Origin: 40CM-2-70-7 sp035631315
GTDB lineage: Bacteria; Gemmatimonadota; Gemmatimonadetes; Gemmatimonadales; GWC2-71-9
DNA: 64,000 nucleotides
Direction of reading: 5' to 3'
Assembly: GCA_035631315.1 (NCBI GenBank)
Contig: DASQIZ010000014.1
Span: 39,503-103,502 of the forward strand
Shown here: piece after piece, positions 41,627 through 50,376 of the stretch
How the letters are laid out: each line of letters opens with the position of its first letter
Position numbering within the stretch: the first letter of the stretch is position 1
The notes under the pieces: model-generated
Seen by the model: only the letters and a program-made list of their open reading frames with translations
The model's database searches: none
Told to the model about the DNA's origin: nothing
Translations under genes and position numbers: made by a program

Positions 41627-42136
41627 TTACTGGGGCAGCTTGTCTTTCAGCCCGGCGAGCCCCGCCCAGCGGGGGTCGGTCACGGGGGGACAATCGCAGG
41701 GTCCCAGGTTCAGATCGCGACCGCAGCGTGGGCACAGCCCCTTGCAGTCCTCGCGACACAACAAAAACTCGGGTGCGGTGAGGGCCAGCTCCTCGCGCAC
41801 CGCGGGTGTGACATCGATGACGCTGGCGTCTGGAGGCACCGGATAACAATCGGGGTCGTCCTCGGCGTCGGTCTCTTGCGAAAAAAGTGCCCCGATCTCG
41901 GCCGTTACCGGCACGGTCACCGGGGCGAGACACCGCCGGCACACCCCCGCCACTTCCGTCCGGAACGACCCCTGCCAGTAGAATCGCCCTTCTCCGGCCT
42001 CCTGCAAACGGCCCGCCACCCGCACCGGCGCAGCGAGCTGGAGACCCAGCCCGGCGAACGCGGGGTCGTCCCCGGTGATCTCCCCCGAGGTGTCAACGGG
42101 ACCGCGGGCGAGCTCTTTGGGGTCGACTTGCAGCAT
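41627..42136 (-). CDS. yceD: YceD/DUF177-family protein
   Basis: A 169-residue protein linked with rRNA or L32 assembly; it has no known catalysis. It contains CRRC (about residue 88) and a zinc-type Cys set near the end (CREDCKGLCPRCG). DUF177 members commonly precede rpmF, which supports this call. A sigma-70 promoter lies only 8 nt upstream of its ATG. Confidence 0.88.
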   Translation of the reverse strand: MLQVDPKELARGPVDTSGEITGDDPAFAGLGLQLAAPVRVAGRLQEAGEGRFYWQGSFRTEVAGVCRRCLAPVTVPVTAEIGALFSQETDAEDDPDCYPVPPDASVIDVTPAVREELALTAPEFLLCREDCKGLCPRCGRDLNLGPCDCPPVTDPRWAGLAGLKDKLPQ

Positions 42137-42144
42137 GGACAGCG

Positions 42145-42173
42145 AAGCTAAACCCTTGTGGCACTTGCGTCAA
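42145..42173 (-). promoter_or_regulatory. Sigma-70 promoter upstream of yceD-rpmF-plsX-fab
   Basis: TTGACG (42168-42173) and TAGCTT (42145-42150) are 17 bp apart on the minus strand. The -10 keeps the key A and final T but is weak. Its 3' edge is 8 nt from the yceD ATG (42136), so the transcript would be leaderless or nearly so. Confidence 0.5.
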
Positions 42174-42181
42174 GCGAACTC

Positions 42182-42628
42182 TCAGAGTCCCGCTAACTCC
42201 CCCTCGGTGAAGAAGAATCCCACCTCGCGGGTCGCGTTTTCCGGGGAATCGGAGGCATGAATCGCGTTCCTCTCCTTCGACTGCGCGAAGAGCTTCCGGA
42301 CCGTTCCGGGCCTGGCTTCGGCGGGGTCCGTTGCGCCGATGACATCCCGGAGGTGCGTCACCGCGGCGTCCCGTTCCAGTGCGAGGGGGATGCAGGGCCC
42401 CGAGGTCATGAAGGTGACCAGCGACCGGAAGAATGGCCGGTCCTTGTGGACCGCGTAGAAGGCTTCTGCCTGGGGGGTCGACAGCCGCACCATCCGTGCG
42501 CTCCGGACCTTGAAGCCCTGCTTTTCGAGGTGCGCCAGCACGTTCCCCGCATTCCCTGCGGCAACAGCATCCGGTTTGATGATCGCGAGTGTCAGCACGC
42601 TCAGATTGTCTCCCATTGTTGTGTTCAC
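42182..42628 (-). CDS. ndk: Nucleoside diphosphate kinase
   Basis: Balances nucleoside triphosphates. The 148 residues have LAIIKPDAV, the catalytic His in RNAIHASDSPENA and EVGFFF. The start is ambiguous: GTG 42628 (used) or ATG 42616, which gives MGDNLSVLT. Neither has a strong Shine-Dalgarno. It lies 22 nt after the EIIA-CBS gene. Confidence 0.95.
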   Translation of the reverse strand: MNTTMGDNLSVLTLAIIKPDAVAAGNAGNVLAHLEKQGFKVRSARMVRLSTPQAEAFYAVHKDRPFFRSLVTFMTSGPCIPLALERDAAVTHLRDVIGATDPAEARPGTVRKLFAQSKERNAIHASDSPENATREVGFFFTEGELAGL

Positions 42629-42650
42629 TAACCGCCTGGCAACTGGCCGT

Positions 42651-43559
42651 TCACGGTGTGAGCAGGCGCCGAATCATGTCGGCGCGGGTCAGAAATCCGA
42701 CGACCGCCCCTTCCCGGACGACTGGAAAGCGGTCGACGTCCTTGTTGTTCATGAGGTTCGCCACGTCCGAGAGCCGCTGGTCATGGGAAACGCACAGGAC
42801 CGTCCGGGCCATCGCCTCCTTCACCAGAATCTGCCTCGGGTCGCTCGTGCCCTTGAGGATCTGATTCCGGGTCGGCGCCCGAAATGCGCCAGTCTTGGCG
42901 CGCGCGACGTAATCCGGGATCAGGAACTTGAGGAGCTCCTTGTGGGTGACGATCCCTACCAATGCTCCCCCTTCATTCACCACCGGCAGGGCCCGGATGT
43001 CATGCTCGAGCATCAGGTGCGCGGCTTCACCCAGGGTCCGTTCGGGATCGATGGTGAGCACATGCTCGGTCATCACGTCCCGGACGGTGAGATCGCCGGT
43101 CAGCTCCATCGTCTCCAGCCCCGCGACCGCCACCACGTCCGCCGCGGTCTTCGCGCTGAGAAGCCCGTCCACGGTCTCGTGATCGGAGAGCGCGCGGGCC
43201 AGGGCCCCCACCAGCTGGAGGTACGACGCCGCCTCTTTCGGAGGGGCGATCACCAGGATCACGACCCGAGCCGTGCGGTTGGGATCCTTCTCCCAGGCGA
43301 TCGGGTTCGGGGCGACGCCCAGCGCGGCAATGAGCTGGGTGGCGGCATCGGTACGGAAGTGCGGGAGAAACGCGTGCTCGCCGACCGACACCATGTCCTC
43401 GGGCCAGGCCTGGTCGATGACCGCCAGGAGCTTCTCCTGATCCGCGACCGCCCCGGCCTGAATGAGCTGCTCGGCCAGGCGGTGGGTGGCCTCGCGGACG
43501 GTGCGCGCCTGCAGCGGCACCGCCACGTGGGCCGGAACCAGAACGTCCCGAAGCCTCAC
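42651..43559 (-). CDS. PTS EIIA-like domain fused to two CBS domains
   Basis: A 302-residue cytoplasmic protein. The N-terminal part (about 1-150) matches PTS EIIA of the fructose/nitrogen type, with the phospho-His region in AFLPHFRTDAA. The C-terminal part has two CBS motifs (MTEHVLTIDPERTLGEAAH with IRALPVVNEGG, and LCVSHDQRLSDVANLM with RFPVVREGA). CBS pairs bind adenosyl nucleotides. No PTS permease or EI/HPr is near, so a regulatory role sensing energy state is likely but not shown. The start is GTG, overlapping the sucD stop. Confidence 0.8.
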   Translation of the reverse strand: MRLRDVLVPAHVAVPLQARTVREATHRLAEQLIQAGAVADQEKLLAVIDQAWPEDMVSVGEHAFLPHFRTDAATQLIAALGVAPNPIAWEKDPNRTARVVILVIAPPKEAASYLQLVGALARALSDHETVDGLLSAKTAADVVAVAGLETMELTGDLTVRDVMTEHVLTIDPERTLGEAAHLMLEHDIRALPVVNEGGALVGIVTHKELLKFLIPDYVARAKTGAFRAPTRNQILKGTSDPRQILVKEAMARTVLCVSHDQRLSDVANLMNNKDVDRFPVVREGAVVGFLTRADMIRRLLTP

Positions 43560-44425
43560 ATCCGTTCCTTCAGGAGCGGCACCACATCGGCTGGACGCTT
43601 CATGACCGAGATCCCGGAATCGGACAGCGCCTTCATCTTGTCCGCGGCCGTGCCGGAGGCACCGGAGATGATGGCGCCCGCATGCCCCATCCGGCGCCCT
43701 GGGGGCGCGGTTTGCCCGGCGATGAACCCGACGACCGGCTTTTTCACTTTGGCCTTCACGAACTCCGCGGCCTGCTGTTCGTCGGTGCCCCCGATCTCGC
43801 CGATCATCACGATCGCGTCGGTCGCGGGATCCCGTTCGAAGGCCTGGAGACAGTCGATGAAGTTCGTGCCGATGATGGGATCGCCCCCGATCCCGACGCA
43901 GGAGGACTGGCCGAAACCGTTCCCGGTGAGCTGGTGGATGATCTCGTAGGTCAGCGTCCCGGAGCGAGACACGACGCCGATCCGGCCCGGCGTGCAGATG
44001 TTGCCGGGGATGATGCCGACCTTGCTCTGTCCCGGCGAAATGAGCCCCGGGCAATTCGGCCCGATGAGCCGGAGGCCTCGCTCGCGCACGTACGGCATGA
44101 CCTTGGTCAGGTCCAGGACTGGGAGCCCTTCGGTGATGCAAATGATCAGCGGAATCCCGGCGTCCGCCGCTTCGAATACCGCCGACGCGGCGAGTGCGGC
44201 CGGCACGTAAATCACCGTCGTGTTGGGCTTGGCGGTCGCGACTGCCTCCGCGACGGTATTGAAGACCGGAACCTTCTCCTCGAACCGCTGGCCACCCTTG
44301 CCCGGTGTGACCCCCGCCACGACTTGGGTCCCATAGGCCATCATCTGCTTCGAGTGGAACGATCCATCGCGGCCCGTAATTCCCTGCACCAGGAGGCGCG
44401 TGTCCTTATTGATGAAGATGCTCAC
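43556..44425 (-). CDS. sucD: Succinyl-CoA ligase, alpha subunit
   Basis: TCA-cycle enzyme coupling succinyl-CoA to ADP or GDP phosphorylation. The 289 residues have GITGRDGSFHS, the CoA-binding Rossmann part, and the phosphohistidine in GHAGAI. The ATG overlaps the sucC stop (ATGA). Confidence 0.96.
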   Translation of the reverse strand: MSIFINKDTRLLVQGITGRDGSFHSKQMMAYGTQVVAGVTPGKGGQRFEEKVPVFNTVAEAVATAKPNTTVIYVPAALAASAVFEAADAGIPLIICITEGLPVLDLTKVMPYVRERGLRLIGPNCPGLISPGQSKVGIIPGNICTPGRIGVVSRSGTLTYEIIHQLTGNGFGQSSCVGIGGDPIIGTNFIDCLQAFERDPATDAIVMIGEIGGTDEQQAAEFVKAKVKKPVVGFIAGQTAPPGRRMGHAGAIISGASGTAADKMKALSDSGISVMKRPADVVPLLKERM

Positions 44426-45564
44426 GCCGCCCTCCCTTTGGCCTGGGCGACGGCGGCCTTCACGGCGTCGTCCATGTCCGTGCCGGCCGAATACCCGGCC
44501 TTCGTGAGGATCTCCATCGCCTCTTTTTCGTTGGTGCCCGTCAAGCGGATGACCATCGGGACCGTGAGCGGGAAGGCACTCGTGGCCTGCACGATCCCGT
44601 TCGCGACGTCATCGCAACGCGTGATGCCGCCGAAGATGTTGAAGAGGATCGCCTTCACGTTCGGGTCGGCGGTGATGATCTTGAGGGCGTTGACGACCTT
44701 CTGGGGATTGGACGATCCACCGATATCCAGGAAGTTGGCGGGTTCCCCACCGTAGTACTTCACCAGGTCCATCGTAGCCATCGCGAGACCCGCGCCGTTG
44801 ACACAGCACCCGACGGAGCCGTCCAGCTTGATGAAGGTGAGTCCCGCTTCCCGTGCCTGTACCTCGGAAGGCGCTTCGGATGACGCGTCGCGCAGCGCGG
44901 CGATATCGGGATGCCGGCCGAGCTCGTTGTCGTCCACCACGATCTTCGCGTCGAGTGCCTGCACCTTGCCATCGGGCGTGGTGACCAGCGGGTTGATTTC
45001 GGCGAGTGATGCGCCCACGGCGTACACCACCTCGTACAGCTTTTGCATGAGATCCGCGGCCTGCCGGACCTGGGCGACGTCCTGGTAGAGATGGAAGGCG
45101 AGTCCTTGAGCCTGGTGTGGCAGGAGGCCGTACCGGGGATCCACGGCGAGCCGGTGAATCTTCTCGGGCGTAAGGCTTGCCACTTCTTCGATGTCTACGC
45201 CCCCGGCCGCGCTCACCATCAGCACCGGGCGTTGGGTGGCGCGGTCGACGATGAACCCCACATAGCTCTCCGACGCGATGTCGGCTGCGGGCACCACCAG
45301 CACCTTCTCGACCGTCAGCCCCTTGATCTGCATGCCCAGAATCTTCGAAGCGAGCTGCTCGGCCTCGGCAGGATTCTTGGCGAGCTTGACGCCTCCGGCC
45401 TTGCCGCGTCCGCCGGCATGCACCTGCGCCTTGATCACCACGGTGCCACCCAGTTGCCGGGCGATGGCCTTCACTTCCGCCGGGGTTGCCGCCACGGCGC
45501 CTTCAGGCATCGGGATACCGTGCTGCCGCAGGATGTCCCGTGCCTGATATTCGTGCAGATTCAC
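44422..45564 (-). CDS. sucC: Succinyl-CoA ligase, beta subunit
   Basis: Partner of sucD. The 380 residues have an ATP-grasp fold (MNLHEYQARDILRQHGIP), VIKAQVHAGGRGKAGG and LFNIFGGITRCDDVANGI. The ATG overlaps the arcC stop. Confidence 0.96.
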   Translation of the reverse strand: MNLHEYQARDILRQHGIPMPEGAVAATPAEVKAIARQLGGTVVIKAQVHAGGRGKAGGVKLAKNPAEAEQLASKILGMQIKGLTVEKVLVVPAADIASESYVGFIVDRATQRPVLMVSAAGGVDIEEVASLTPEKIHRLAVDPRYGLLPHQAQGLAFHLYQDVAQVRQAADLMQKLYEVVYAVGASLAEINPLVTTPDGKVQALDAKIVVDDNELGRHPDIAALRDASSEAPSEVQAREAGLTFIKLDGSVGCCVNGAGLAMATMDLVKYYGGEPANFLDIGGSSNPQKVVNALKIITADPNVKAILFNIFGGITRCDDVANGIVQATSAFPLTVPMVIRLTGTNEKEAMEILTKAGYSAGTDMDDAVKAAVAQAKGRAA

Positions 45565-46514
45565 CCGTTCTCCTTCGTGATAGTCGTGCCTGCCGTTCCG
45601 GCGAGCGCCGCCAATCCCCTCGACAGCTCGGCGATGATCGCTCGCGTACCCTCGCCGCCGTTCCGGACAAAATCCGCCGCTGCTTCCACCTTGGGGCGCA
45701 TGCTGCCCGATCCCAGCTCGTCACCGTCCAGGAGCCGCTCCACATCCCGGAGCGAGATCCTGGCGAGACGCTCCTGATGGGCCGTCCCGAAATGGGTGTA
45801 CACCGCGTCCACGTCCGTCAGGATGAGCAGAGCTTTCGCCTTCAGCTCCCGGCCGAGCACTGCGGCGACCCGGTCCTTGTCTACGACGGCATCGAGCCCC
45901 TCGATACCGAGCTCTGGATCGTCGTACACCGGCGGTCCGCCGCCGCCGCACGCCACGACGATGTGCCCGCGGCTGACCAGGTCGGCGATCATCTTCCGCT
46001 CCACGACCCGCACCGGCTTGGGACTTGGCGCCAGGCGCCGCCAACGGCCCGGCCGGTCCTCCCGCACCGCCTGTCCCCGGGACTCGAGCCGCTGACGCGT
46101 CGCCGCGTCGAGCGCATGACCAATGGGCTTGGTCGGTCGACGCAGGTCGGGATCCGCGGCGTCACAGAGGGTCTGCGTTACCACGGTGACGACCTGTCGT
46201 TCCACGCCCGCGTGACGCAGCGCGTTCTGCAACGACTGCTGGATCATGTAACCCATCCAGCCGGCGGTGGCGGCGACCAGAACACCGAGCGGGAGCGCCT
46301 CCAGCTGGTGGGCGGCAAGCTCGTTGCGGGCGAGCTCGTCACCTACCTGCGGCCCATTGCCGTGCACCAACGCGATGCCCCACCCTGCCCGGGCCAGCTC
46401 GACGATGGGGGCGAGACTCTGGCGGGTATGCCGGAACTGATTGGCGATGGTCGGCCGCTCGCCCTGAGGCGCGACCGCATTGCCGCCCAACGCCACCACG
46501 ATCACATCCTTCAC
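45561..46514 (-). CDS. arcC: Carbamate kinase
   Basis: Interconverts carbamoyl-phosphate + ADP and carbamate + ATP. The 317 residues of the amino-acid-kinase fold have VALGGNAV, HGNGPQVG, GWMGYMIQQ, ACGGGGPPVY and LTDVDAVYTH. There are no arginine deiminase genes nearby, so its pathway is unclear; instead it is coupled to sucC. Confidence 0.92.
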   Translation of the reverse strand: MKDVIVVALGGNAVAPQGERPTIANQFRHTRQSLAPIVELARAGWGIALVHGNGPQVGDELARNELAAHQLEALPLGVLVAATAGWMGYMIQQSLQNALRHAGVERQVVTVVTQTLCDAADPDLRRPTKPIGHALDAATRQRLESRGQAVREDRPGRWRRLAPSPKPVRVVERKMIADLVSRGHIVVACGGGGPPVYDDPELGIEGLDAVVDKDRVAAVLGRELKAKALLILTDVDAVYTHFGTAHQERLARISLRDVERLLDGDELGSGSMRPKVEAAADFVRNGGEGTRAIIAELSRGLAALAGTAGTTITKENG

Positions 46515-46550
46515 ACGCGTACCTGCCCTGGGGAGTCGGCCGCGCGCAAC

Positions 46551-48977
46551 CTAGCGGGGGCTGGTAGAGGGGGCAACGCCTCGCGAAGTGCCTCGCAGCA
46601 AGGCCCGCAGGCTGTCATACAGCACCCCAAACCGGGCCAGGTGCCCCGTCGCCAGGGCGGAATCCATCCGGGCAAAGAGCGTCCGCGCCTCACGTAAGGC
46701 GGCCGTCGGGGTGCCGTTGGCGAGGTCGGGACCTCTGAGCAACGCCTTCAGGGCCGCCACGGCGGACACGTCCGCGGCCACGTCGGCGCCGAGGGACACG
46801 TACACGCTGTCGAGCCTTGCGGGTTGAGGAGTGCCCTCCGGTTCGAAAAAGCGGGCCTGTACGGTCAGAATACCCGCGTCCGTCGGCCACAACCGCTGCA
46901 CCCCCGAGCGTCGCTCCCGATCACTGTAGAGCGGAATGGGGATCGGCGACGGCTTCGGCGTCCAGAAGTACAGCCGGGGTCCCTTGGCGGTCATCGTGCC
47001 CGCCAGAATGCCGCCAAAGGTGCTTTGGCGAGTTGAATCGACGAAGGCCTGGGCGTGCCACACCACGTTGCCCGAGTCGGGGCCAGGAGCTGCGAGCAGG
47101 AACGGGTGGCCGGGATCGAGGGGCAGCCAGCGGTACGTCGTGTCCGGGAGCGGGATCGTGTGCGCGAGGATCCGCGCCTGGATCGCGAACGCGTCGGCGG
47201 AATACGGCAACGCCCCTCGGAGCGCCGCCGGCATGGAATCCGCCGGTGCCACGAGGGGCGACACGATCCGGGCCCACGCGGCGGTGAGCGAGTCGGTTTG
47301 AGGAGCGAGCCAGAGTCGCGTCGCTCCGCTCACGGCATTGAGTGCACCCACCAGACCGGGTTGGCGATATCGCATCGTGCGGCCGTCGACCGTCACGGTG
47401 TCGACGAGCGGGAACGCGTCCGCCTCGACCGAGCCCCACGATACCCACCAGAGTGAGTCGCCCACGAGGACGGGAGTGGGCCACTCGAAGCGGGCGAAGG
47501 GGGCCAGGGCTTCGAAGCGCTCCACGGCGTCTCTGCGCCAGACCAGCGTCCGGCCCCGCGTGGCTTTCTGTGCGAGCTGTGGGGCCTGGAGGGTCCAAGC
47601 CAGCGCCAGCCGCCGCCACGTGCCCTCGAGCGGAATCCCCGTCATGGTTCCGGAGTCCACGACGGCGTAGTCCATGAAACCCCCGCCGAACCACGTCGCG
47701 CGGGGGGCGCGCGGCGCACGAGCGAAGGTCAATGTCGAATCGCTCTCGCGGGCCTCGAGCGGGCCCGGGGCCGATGCCCACGTGCCCTCGTGAACCTGCT
47801 CCCACGTGGGCGGAGGCGAAACGCGGAGCAGTCCGGTCCCATCAGGCGCGAGTCCCAGGAGCCAGCGGCCCGAGGGCTCCAGCGCCATGCTGTACACCGA
47901 GATCCCCTGCCCCAGCGCGCTGTCGCGCAGCGCCCGGCTCCGGATCCGGCCCGGGTCCCAGACGGGGATAGAGGTTACCACCGTTGCCGGTGACAACGAC
48001 GGGAGGCTCCACGATTCGGGAGCCGCTCCAAACGCTACGCCTTCGAGGGTCGCCTTCTCGTCCAGCAAGGCGCGGTCAGCAGCCGAGATTGGTCCCAGGG
48101 AGTGCGTGGCCGGTGGCAGGATGACATACGCGCCGAGCATGGTGATGAGGAGTGCGAGCCAGGTCGTACCGACGACGCCGGGCCGGTCCCACCATCCCCA
48201 GGCCGCGCTCACGCCGGCGGTGATCAGCGCGACGATGGTGACGGCACCTGCTCCGGGGCCGCGGATCGCGATGGCATCGTGCGTCACCGGTCCGACGAGT
48301 CCGGTGATGGTCTCGTAGGGATCGAGGTGCGCCCCCCACATGAAGGCGACGGCGAGGGCGGCGAGCGTGAGTCCGACGTGGGTGCGGGCGTGCGGACTCG
48401 CGGCGAACCGCCCGCCATGAATCCGGATCGAGCCGATCGCGGCGTAGAGTGTGGAAATGAGAAACACGGCGCTGAGCGACCCGAGGAGAAGCATGCCCTG
48501 CCGCGTGCGCGCCCATGGCAGCTCACCGACGTAGTACCCGAGATCCAGATGCTGCACCGAGTCGGTGATGCCGAAGTGTGGAGGCGAGGCGGCGAGGAGG
48601 GCGGGCCGCCAGACGTCGCCGATGGCCCAGGCCAGGGCTCCACCGTAGACCAGACCACCGATGAGCGTGACGACGATCAACAGGCGGTGCGGGACCGCTT
48701 CCACGATTTCAATGTCACCGAGCCGGCGGGGCATCTGCACCGAGCCGATGGCGCGGTAGACGCCGTAGCAGTGCCCGACGCCCCACACCACCGCCGCCAG
48801 CGCGACGATCCACTGGACGGTGCGAGCGAGCGCGAGGGTCCGCAGGTAGGCGGCCCCGTGTGGAATCGTGGCGGCCCAAGCGCGCTCGGCAGTCTGCATC
48901 GCGGACCAGCGGCCCCCGACGAGCACCACGACCAGAAGGGCCGCGGCGCCCAGCAGCGCCCAGCGCCGCCGGGTCAC
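46551..48977 (-). CDS. Divergent UPF0182-like integral membrane protein
   Basis: Unknown function. The 808-residue protein has about seven to eight membrane helices in the first 320 residues (LLGAAALLVVVLVGG, LLIVVTLIGGLVYGG, GMLLLGSLSAVFLIS), then a long soluble part. GYYVGELPWARTRQG resembles the FY.FxLPFyr motif of UPF0182, and LVGALNAVSGATRLWLAP with ALRGALPYSADAF resembles its later motifs, but similarity is low. The start GTG 48977 overlaps the pgm stop (GTGA). The protein could be large-domain extracytoplasmic. Confidence 0.62.
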   Translation of the reverse strand: MTRRRWALLGAAALLVVVLVGGRWSAMQTAERAWAATIPHGAAYLRTLALARTVQWIVALAAVVWGVGHCYGVYRAIGSVQMPRRLGDIEIVEAVPHRLLIVVTLIGGLVYGGALAWAIGDVWRPALLAASPPHFGITDSVQHLDLGYYVGELPWARTRQGMLLLGSLSAVFLISTLYAAIGSIRIHGGRFAASPHARTHVGLTLAALAVAFMWGAHLDPYETITGLVGPVTHDAIAIRGPGAGAVTIVALITAGVSAAWGWWDRPGVVGTTWLALLITMLGAYVILPPATHSLGPISAADRALLDEKATLEGVAFGAAPESWSLPSLSPATVVTSIPVWDPGRIRSRALRDSALGQGISVYSMALEPSGRWLLGLAPDGTGLLRVSPPPTWEQVHEGTWASAPGPLEARESDSTLTFARAPRAPRATWFGGGFMDYAVVDSGTMTGIPLEGTWRRLALAWTLQAPQLAQKATRGRTLVWRRDAVERFEALAPFARFEWPTPVLVGDSLWWVSWGSVEADAFPLVDTVTVDGRTMRYRQPGLVGALNAVSGATRLWLAPQTDSLTAAWARIVSPLVAPADSMPAALRGALPYSADAFAIQARILAHTIPLPDTTYRWLPLDPGHPFLLAAPGPDSGNVVWHAQAFVDSTRQSTFGGILAGTMTAKGPRLYFWTPKPSPIPIPLYSDRERRSGVQRLWPTDAGILTVQARFFEPEGTPQPARLDSVYVSLGADVAADVSAVAALKALLRGPDLANGTPTAALREARTLFARMDSALATGHLARFGVLYDSLRALLRGTSRGVAPSTSPR

Positions 48978-50353
48978 CCCGCGCCTCCGGCATTCTTCGC
49001 GAGCCACCCCTCGACCTCGGCGCGGTAGCGCTCGAGATCGGCGGCCGATGTCGCTTCGAACCGCATGACCAGGACGGGCTGGGTGTTCGAGGCCCGGATC
49101 AATCCCCAGCCGGTGGGGAATGTCATCCGCACGCCATCGAGCGTGGAGACCGGATACTTGGCGCCGAAGTGCTTCGCCGCCTTCTCGACGACCCCGAACT
49201 TCCGGTCATCCGGACAATCCACCCGGAGCTCCGGTGTATTCACGGTGCGCGGCAGGTCGGCCAGGAGGCGCGAGAGCGGGCCCCCTTCGCGGGCGACGTA
49301 ATGCAGGAGCCGGGCGGCTCCGAAGAGCGCGTCGTCGAACCCGAACCAGTCGCCGCCGAAGAACATGTGCCCGCTCATCTCCCCCGCCAGCGGCGCGTGG
49401 AGGTCCTTCATCTTTTGCTTGATGAGAGAGTGCCCCGTCTTCCACATCACCGGCTCGAGGCCTGCCTTGAGCAACATCTGCGGCAGGATCTCGGAGCACT
49501 TCACGTCGAAGATGACGGGATGCTTCCCCGGCGAGCGCTTCGCCAGGTCGCGACCGAAGAGGACAAGCAGCTGGTCGCCGAAGATCGGCGTGCCCGCCTC
49601 ATCCACGGCGCCGATGCGGTCGCCATCACCGTCGAAGGCGATCCCCAGCTCCGCCTTCTCCTTCACGACCGCCTGCTGGAGATCATGGAGATTCTCGACC
49701 ACGGTGGGATCGGGATGGTGGTTCGGGAAACGTCCGTCCGACTCCGCGAACAGCGGGACGACGGTGACGCCGAGCTCTCGCAACGTCTCGATCGCGATGA
49801 GGCTGGTGACGCCATTCCCGCAATCCACCACCGCTTTGAGTGGCCGGGCGAGTGGCGTATTCCGGCTGACGATGGCCTCGCGGTAGGCGGCCAGCAGTCC
49901 CTGGTGGGCCCCCTCGCTGCCGCCCGCGGCCTGGTCCATCGCGTCGCCGGCGATCATCCGGTAGAGGTCCTGGATGCGGTCACCGGCCACCGCCTCCCCC
50001 GCCAGCACCATCTTGAACCCGTTGAACTCGGGCGGGTTGTGCGATCCGGTGACCTGCAGGCCGCCATCGACCTTGAGCGTGTGGGTCGCGAAGTAGAGCG
50101 CCGGGGTCGGACACTCCCCGACATCCACGGCGCGTCCTCCCGCGGCGACGATTCCGGCGCGGACATGCCGGGCGAGCTCCGCTCCCGACGGGCGGTTGTC
50201 GCGGCCGACGGCGATGACCGGAGCTCGGGAAAGGCGCGCGCGCGCCATCGTCGCGAATGCCTGACCGACGGCGTAGGCCAGGCCGGGGGTGAGCTGCTCG
50301 CCGACGAGGCCCCGGATGTCGTACTGACGGAAGATGGTCTGGGGGATGCGCAT
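48974..50353 (-). CDS. Phosphomannomutase/phosphoglucomutase
   Basis: Alpha-D-phosphohexomutase moving phosphate between C1 and C6 of hexoses for glycan and lipopolysaccharide precursors. The 459 residues have the phospho-Ser in TGSHNPPEFNG, metal-binding DGDGDRIG, GEMSGHMFFG and the ending RASNTQPVLVMRFEA. AlgC-like rather than GlmM-like by the sugar-binding GEMSGH. It follows nuoN after 23 nt. Confidence 0.92.
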   Translation of the reverse strand: MRIPQTIFRQYDIRGLVGEQLTPGLAYAVGQAFATMARARLSRAPVIAVGRDNRPSGAELARHVRAGIVAAGGRAVDVGECPTPALYFATHTLKVDGGLQVTGSHNPPEFNGFKMVLAGEAVAGDRIQDLYRMIAGDAMDQAAGGSEGAHQGLLAAYREAIVSRNTPLARPLKAVVDCGNGVTSLIAIETLRELGVTVVPLFAESDGRFPNHHPDPTVVENLHDLQQAVVKEKAELGIAFDGDGDRIGAVDEAGTPIFGDQLLVLFGRDLAKRSPGKHPVIFDVKCSEILPQMLLKAGLEPVMWKTGHSLIKQKMKDLHAPLAGEMSGHMFFGGDWFGFDDALFGAARLLHYVAREGGPLSRLLADLPRTVNTPELRVDCPDDRKFGVVEKAAKHFGAKYPVSTLDGVRMTFPTGWGLIRASNTQPVLVMRFEATSAADLERYRAEVEGWLAKNAGGAG

Positions 50354-50376
50354 AACCGGGAAACCCCCGTGCGGGG

